DNA from: CAIJXB01 sp964455905
GTDB lineage: Bacteria > Chlamydiota > Chlamydiia > Chlamydiales > Rhabdochlamydiaceae
DNA length: 64,000 nt
Assembly: GCA_964455905.1 (NCBI GenBank)
Contig: CAYVYN010000007.1
Location: 1 to 64,000, forward strand
Direction of reading: 5' to 3'
Shown here one piece after another: positions 59,547-64,000 of this stretch (position 1 is the stretch's first letter; every line of letters begins with the position of its first letter). Under the pieces are notes generated by a model. The model was not told where the DNA came from. It did not search any database and was given only the letters and a program-made list of their open reading frames with translations. A program made the translations under genes and the position numbers.

Positions 59547-62378
59547 ATGAAAAATGAAAATCAAGACAGCTGTCCAGTTACCCCATTACCTCACCAAATA
59601 GGACCGTATAAAATCCTACAGAAGATAGCCTCTGGTGGTATGGGAGAGGTATTTCTAGCTCAAGATCCCTTTTGCAAACGAACCGTTGCGCTAAAAAAAA
59701 TCAGAAGCGACAAGATAAATCACCCAGGACTTAAAGAACGTTTTTTAAAAGAAGTTAAAATAGCCGCAGTGCTTTCCCATCCAAGTATTATTCCGATCTA
59801 CCAAATACACCAAGAACAAGATGACATTTATTATACAATGCCTCTTGTAAAAGGCGAAACACTCAAAGAAATCATCAAAACAACCCTGCAACAAGAAAAA
59901 AACGGACAAGCTACCCATCCTATAGGATCTTCCATTCCTTCTTTGATGAGAATTTTCTTAAGTATCTGCCAAGCAATTGCCTACTCTCACGCGCAAGGGA
60001 TTATTCATAAAGATTTAAAGCCTGAAAATATCATTATCGGTCCTTATGGAGAAGTTCTCATTTTAGACTGGGGCCTTGCAACTTATGTCACAAATAAAGA
60101 TGAACAAGAAGACGACATTTCCTTCGACGAACTCGAAGAGGCATTCACAGACCTTACTAAGCCAGGAAAAATCGCAGGAACCCTATCTTATCTTCCTCCT
60201 GAACGCATTTTTGGGACAAAAGCCTCGTTTACTTCAGACATCTATGCACTAGGAGTAATTCTTTATCAACTTCTTACCTTAAGAGTCCCCTTCCATCGAA
60301 AAAGTGTCAAAGAATATAAAAGACAGCTAAAGCAAGAAAAGCTTATTTCCCCTTCGGAAAAAGCGCCGTATCGAGATATTCCTCCACAACTTTCTAAAAT
60401 AGCTAAAAAATGCTTAGCAAGAAAGCCTACTAATAGATACTCCTCTGTCGAAGAAATACTTGTAGATCTTAACAAATACATCGAAGGCCACGCTGAATGG
60501 GTTCCTTATTCTAGCCTGCAACTCACTCGCAAAGAAGATTGGAAATTTCAAGAAAACATTTTAGTTGCTAAACACATTGCCCTTACCCAAAAATCAGATA
60601 TCATGGAATGGGTAAGTCTTATGATCGCTAAAGACCCACTGCCTGGAAAAATTAAGATAGAAACTCATGTACATATAAAAGAAGGAAACCGTGGTATTGG
60701 ATTTTTATTAAACCTTCATTCTAACGGAAATGAAAAAAACTTTTTCCAAGACGGTTTCTTTTTATGGATTGGATCAGAACAAAATCCAGGGTGCCATCTC
60801 CTTCGCTCTAATGTAGAGCTGATGGCAAACCCTACTTTATGCTTAAAAAAGCAGTTATCACACTTTATCCGTATTGAAAAAACAGATCACCATATAAGAC
60901 TCTATATTGATAATGTTCTAGCTTTCGACTATTTAAGCCACACACCATTTAGTGGTCCTTATTTCGGCCTTATATTAAAAGATGACGAATTAGACTTAGG
61001 GACGATTTTAGTCTCCAGTAGCAGTCCTAATATACAAGTAAACTGCTTAGCTGTGCCAGATGCTCTCCTTGGAATCCACCAATTTAAAGAAGCTCTTAGC
61101 AAATATCGAGAAATAGCCAACTCGTTTGCTGGAAGAACTGAAGGGAAAGAAGCTCTTTTTCGAGCTGGAATTACTCTTTTAGAAGAAGCTCAATCCAAAA
61201 AAGAAAAAAAAGCAAAAGAGTTTCTTTATCAAGAAGCTCTCAAAGAATTCGATGAATTTAGAGAAGGAAGCGGCTCTCCCCTGGAATATCTAGGAAAATC
61301 TTTAGTCTATAAAGCAACACATGAGCTACAAGAAGAGCTTAAATGCTTGGAGCTTGCCCTTCGCAGATTTCATAAACATCCCCTTATACACCTAGTAAAA
61401 GATCAAATTCTTTTTAGGCTCCACGAAGCTTCTTATAAAGACAAAACAGCAGCGTATGAATTTGCCCTTCTTACCCTAAGGCAGCTTCCAGAGTCTTTTA
61501 GAAAAAAAGACCATTTAAAGCTCCTAGAACACCTACAAAAACACTGCGAAGAACTCCCTTTTCTTCCTAAAGAGCCTCTTTTTGAAAACCTCCCTCTACA
61601 GCTAGCCTTTTATTTAGCAAAACCAATTATTATCTTAGATATTTTAAAAAACACAGAGGATCCCAAACAAAAAGTAAATGCCATCTACTGTTTACTATAC
61701 CTTGGGTACATCAAAGAAGTTATGGAGCTCATCCCCCTGCTTTTGCCTCATCTAGTAGAGCCTCATTGTCTTTACATCCTTCTAGAGTGGCATGAGATAG
61801 GCTTTTCAAAAATTGCAGAAAAATATTACCATTCTAAAGACTGCCTAGCGTCCCTAGATAAACAAAATGCTCTTTTGTTTTTTTTAAGCCGTTTTTCTTT
61901 TTCCAAAAAAAAAGAACAACTAGCAATGTTAAAAACAGTCACTCTTTTCCAAGAAACCTACTCGTTTTTCAAAGAAAAAAAAGTAGAGTTTCTGATCCAT
62001 CTTCATAAAATAGATGCGGCGACTTTTGTTTTAGACAATCTACCAGTAGAAATAAAACAACAAGAAACATCTCCCTTTCATCTTTTGCAAACCTGCCTTA
62101 TTGGGGCAAAAGAAGGTTTACCTTCAGCAAAAAAAACACTATATCGATTTTTTGAAAGAAATTCCCCTCCTTTTTCTTATTTAATTGATTTCTACTTTAA
62201 TTCTAGTCAAACAGATAAAAAAAAATGGATTGACAAAGCTTTTTTTTGGGAAAAAACACAATTATTTACTCAATTAGCCCTTCTATATAGAGCCTGTAAT
62301 TTAGATAAAAAATATATATCGATGCAAAAACGGATAGAAAAAGAATATAAAATAATTCACACCACGCACTCCCTATAA
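59547..62378 (+). CDS. pknD: Serine/threonine protein kinase PknD-like
   Basis: A 943-residue Hanks-type kinase. The N-terminal kinase domain (about residues 18-305) has GPYKILQKIASGGMGEVFLA (Gly loop), ALKKIRSDKI (VAIK Lys), the catalytic loop IIHKDLKPENII with RD replaced by KD, LILDWGLATY with DWG instead of DFG, and TLSYLPPERI (APE-like). Residues about 330-510 form a beta-rich part that may be a lectin-like fold (FFQDGFFLWIGSEQNPGCHL, RLYIDNVLAFDYLSHTPFSG). The C-terminal 430 residues are helical, with TPR-like repeats. There is no transmembrane segment. Length and layout match chlamydial PknD (about 930 residues from memory). Substrates are unknown. It is followed by prfC. Confidence 0.93.
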   Translation: MKNENQDSCPVTPLPHQIGPYKILQKIASGGMGEVFLAQDPFCKRTVALKKIRSDKINHPGLKERFLKEVKIAAVLSHPSIIPIYQIHQEQDDIYYTMPLVKGETLKEIIKTTLQQEKNGQATHPIGSSIPSLMRIFLSICQAIAYSHAQGIIHKDLKPENIIIGPYGEVLILDWGLATYVTNKDEQEDDISFDELEEAFTDLTKPGKIAGTLSYLPPERIFGTKASFTSDIYALGVILYQLLTLRVPFHRKSVKEYKRQLKQEKLISPSEKAPYRDIPPQLSKIAKKCLARKPTNRYSSVEEILVDLNKYIEGHAEWVPYSSLQLTRKEDWKFQENILVAKHIALTQKSDIMEWVSLMIAKDPLPGKIKIETHVHIKEGNRGIGFLLNLHSNGNEKNFFQDGFFLWIGSEQNPGCHLLRSNVELMANPTLCLKKQLSHFIRIEKTDHHIRLYIDNVLAFDYLSHTPFSGPYFGLILKDDELDLGTILVSSSSPNIQVNCLAVPDALLGIHQFKEALSKYREIANSFAGRTEGKEALFRAGITLLEEAQSKKEKKAKEFLYQEALKEFDEFREGSGSPLEYLGKSLVYKATHELQEELKCLELALRRFHKHPLIHLVKDQILFRLHEASYKDKTAAYEFALLTLRQLPESFRKKDHLKLLEHLQKHCEELPFLPKEPLFENLPLQLAFYLAKPIIILDILKNTEDPKQKVNAIYCLLYLGYIKEVMELIPLLLPHLVEPHCLYILLEWHEIGFSKIAEKYYHSKDCLASLDKQNALLFFLSRFSFSKKKEQLAMLKTVTLFQETYSFFKEKKVEFLIHLHKIDAATFVLDNLPVEIKQQETSPFHLLQTCLIGAKEGLPSAKKTLYRFFERNSPPFSYLIDFYFNSSQTDKKKWIDKAFFWEKTQLFTQLALLYRACNLDKKYISMQKRIEKEYKIIHTTHSL

Positions 62379-62445
62379 AAAATAGCTTTATTTGAACAGC
62401 ACCTATTGTGTATCCTTATTACCAAAACAACACACAAAGTGCTTT

Positions 62446-64000
62446 ATGACAGAAAATATAGACTCTATAGAGAAAGCTGTAGCCGAAAGAAGAACATTTG
62501 CAATTATTAGTCACCCCGACGCCGGAAAAACAACGCTGACAGAAAAGCTGCTCCTTTACTCGGGAATGCTTCTTACAGCTGGGGTTGTAAAAGGCCGTAA
62601 AGGCAGAAAGGCGGCGACCTCTGACTGGATGGCTATGGAGCAAGAAAGGGGAATCTCTATTACCTCTTCAGCTATGCAGTTCACGTATAAAGACACTTTA
62701 ATCAACGTCCTTGACACCCCTGGCCATGAAGACTTTTCAGAAGACACCTATAGAACTCTAACGGCAGCCGACTGCGCCATTATGGTGATTGACGCATCCA
62801 AAGGGGTCGAAAAACAAACTCGTAAGTTATTTGAAGTCTGTAAACTACGAAAAATACCAGTACTTACATTTATCAATAAAATGGATATGCCAGGAAGAGA
62901 CCCCCTGGATCTTATGAATGAAGTAGAAAACGTCTTAGGAATAGCTTCAACAGCACTCAACTGGCCAATTGGCACAGGAAAAGAATTCCAGGGAGTTTTC
63001 GATAGAGTGACGCAAGAATGTGTGTTTTTCACAAAAACCTCTCATGGTGGAGCTCAAAAAGCTGATATTGTTCGCTACCCTCTAGATAGTGAGGAAGCAA
63101 AACTCAAAATAGGAAAACAAGCCTATGAATCACTTTTAGACGAACTTTCACTACTAGACTCTGCTGGCAACACATTTAGTAAAGAACATTTCCTCCTAGG
63201 TGATGTGACACCGGTATTCTTTGCATCAGCCTTAACTAACTTTGGGGTTGAGCCCTTCTTTGATGCATTTATCCATTTAGCACCAAGTCCCTCTAGTCGA
63301 CTAGCGAACCTATCTGACGGCAAAGAAGTTTTAATCGACCCCGTCAAAGAACCTTTTAGTGGATATGTTTTTAAACTACAAGCCAACATGGATAAACAGC
63401 ATAGAGATAGTATGGCTTTTATTCGTATTTGTTCTGGCAGGTTTGAGCGTAATTTACTTGTTAAAAACGAAAGACTTGGAAAATCTGTAAGACTTTCTAG
63501 GCCACATGGTATGGTTGCAGGAGAAAGAACAACACTTGATTTTGCCTATCCAGGCGATATTATAGGGGTCATTAATCCAGCCTTTTTTTCTATTGGAGAT
63601 ACTATTTCTCTATCGGGAGGGTTTTCGTTTAAGCCCTTGCCTCAATTTCAACCAGAAATCTTTGCAACACTGCACCCTAAAGATGTAGGAAAAAGAAAAT
63701 CTTTTGATAAAGGTATCCTCCAGCTTATCAGCGAAGGAGCCATTCAAATGCTAAAGCCCCTTGAAGGAATTGGGGATCTAATTTTTGCTGCGGTCGGGCA
63801 ACTACAATTTGAAGTAATGCAATACAGACTTAAAGATGAGTATGGCGTTGAAACAACCCTATCTAAGCTTCCCTACCAATGTAGCGCTTGGATTTTAGGA
63901 GACATGAAAAGTTTTAATAAAACAAGCAGCGCACTTGTTGTAGAAGATAAAGAAAAAAGACCTATGGCGCTTTTTACAAGTACCTGGGATAAGCAATACT
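62446..64000 (+). CDS. prfC: Peptide chain release factor 3 (partial, 3' end off window)
   Basis: The plus strand is open from the ATG at 62446 to the window edge, about 518 codons. It encodes the GTPase that recycles RF1/RF2. G motifs are ISHPDAGKTTLTEKLLL (G1), QERGISITSSAMQF (switch I), DTPGHEDFSEDTYR (G3) and TFINKMDMPGRDPLDL (G4). The RF3-specific stretches KGRKGRKAATSDWMAMEQER and GQLQFEVMQYRLKDEYGVE are present. E. coli RF3 is 529 residues, so only the last few residues are missing here. It lies 68 bases after pknD. No terminator lies between them, so they may be co-transcribed. Confidence 0.96.
   Translation, partial: MTENIDSIEKAVAERRTFAIISHPDAGKTTLTEKLLLYSGMLLTAGVVKGRKGRKAATSDWMAMEQERGISITSSAMQFTYKDTLINVLDTPGHEDFSEDTYRTLTAADCAIMVIDASKGVEKQTRKLFEVCKLRKIPVLTFINKMDMPGRDPLDLMNEVENVLGIASTALNWPIGTGKEFQGVFDRVTQECVFFTKTSHGGAQKADIVRYPLDSEEAKLKIGKQAYESLLDELSLLDSAGNTFSKEHFLLGDVTPVFFASALTNFGVEPFFDAFIHLAPSPSSRLANLSDGKEVLIDPVKEPFSGYVFKLQANMDKQHRDSMAFIRICSGRFERNLLVKNERLGKSVRLSRPHGMVAGERTTLDFAYPGDIIGVINPAFFSIGDTISLSGGFSFKPLPQFQPEIFATLHPKDVGKRKSFDKGILQLISEGAIQMLKPLEGIGDLIFAAVGQLQFEVMQYRLKDEYGVETTLSKLPYQCSAWILGDMKSFNKTSSALVVEDKEKRPMALFTSTWDKQY

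Overview
This AT-rich window comes from a member of the phylum Chlamydiae, most likely an environmental lineage of the Parachlamydiales type (Simkania-, Rhabdochlamydia- or Waddlia-like) rather than Chlamydia itself. The evidence is in the genes. The ribonucleotide reductase small subunit has Phe where most families have the radical Tyr (class Ic). There is a PknD-type kinase with DWG in place of DFG, a SycD/LcrH-type secretion chaperone, and a second gyrase-type topoisomerase pair. Gene blocks also match, from memory, Chlamydia trachomatis: rpsA-nusA-infB-rbfA-truB, rpe/efp/accB/accC, and pssA/nrdA/nrdB/M16 protease/htrA. The species cannot be named from the sequence alone.

Layout. 1-6760 (minus) is the N-terminal 2250 or so residues of a giant autotransporter-type adhesin with beta-strand repeats, running off the left edge. 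6.8-10.5 kb (minus) is a topoisomerase IV-like parC/parE pair. 10.6-12.0 kb (plus) is a HAD phosphatase and a HIT protein. 12.1-19.9 kb (minus) is one tightly packed ten-frame run: lysC (no ACT domain), two overlapping unknown frames that may form one membrane protein through a poly-A slip, rpe, yvcK, a HAD hydrolase, efp, accB, accC and a small exported protein. 20.1-27.3 kb (plus) is the translation cluster rpsA, nusA, infB, rbfA, truB; IF2 carries a long Pro/Arg/Tyr tandem repeat. A frameshifted kinase-like gene follows, then rplM-rpsI (minus) and miaB (plus).

31.2-40.0 kb is the most lineage-specific part. A three-gene minus-strand cluster holds a SycD/LcrH-type chaperone, a membrane protein with Gly-rich hydrophobic segments, and a 1067-residue acidic Ser-rich protein with eukaryotic-looking sorting motifs. 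After ligA comes a 309-residue protein ending in Cys-Ile-Val-Met, a textbook CaaX prenylation box. These look like a host-interaction module.

40.0-48.4 kb holds glgB, a chlamydia-type membrane protein, a hypothetical, mtaB, a SEC-C protein, pssA and an outer-membrane barrel protein. 48.4-57.9 kb has nrdA-nrdB, preceded by two NrdR-box-like sites 32 bp apart, then an M16C metalloprotease and htrA. 57.9-64.0 kb holds an exported protein, a decayed stretch, a GNAT acetyltransferase, pknD, and prfC running off the right edge. No rRNA, tRNA, CRISPR array or intact insertion sequence was seen.
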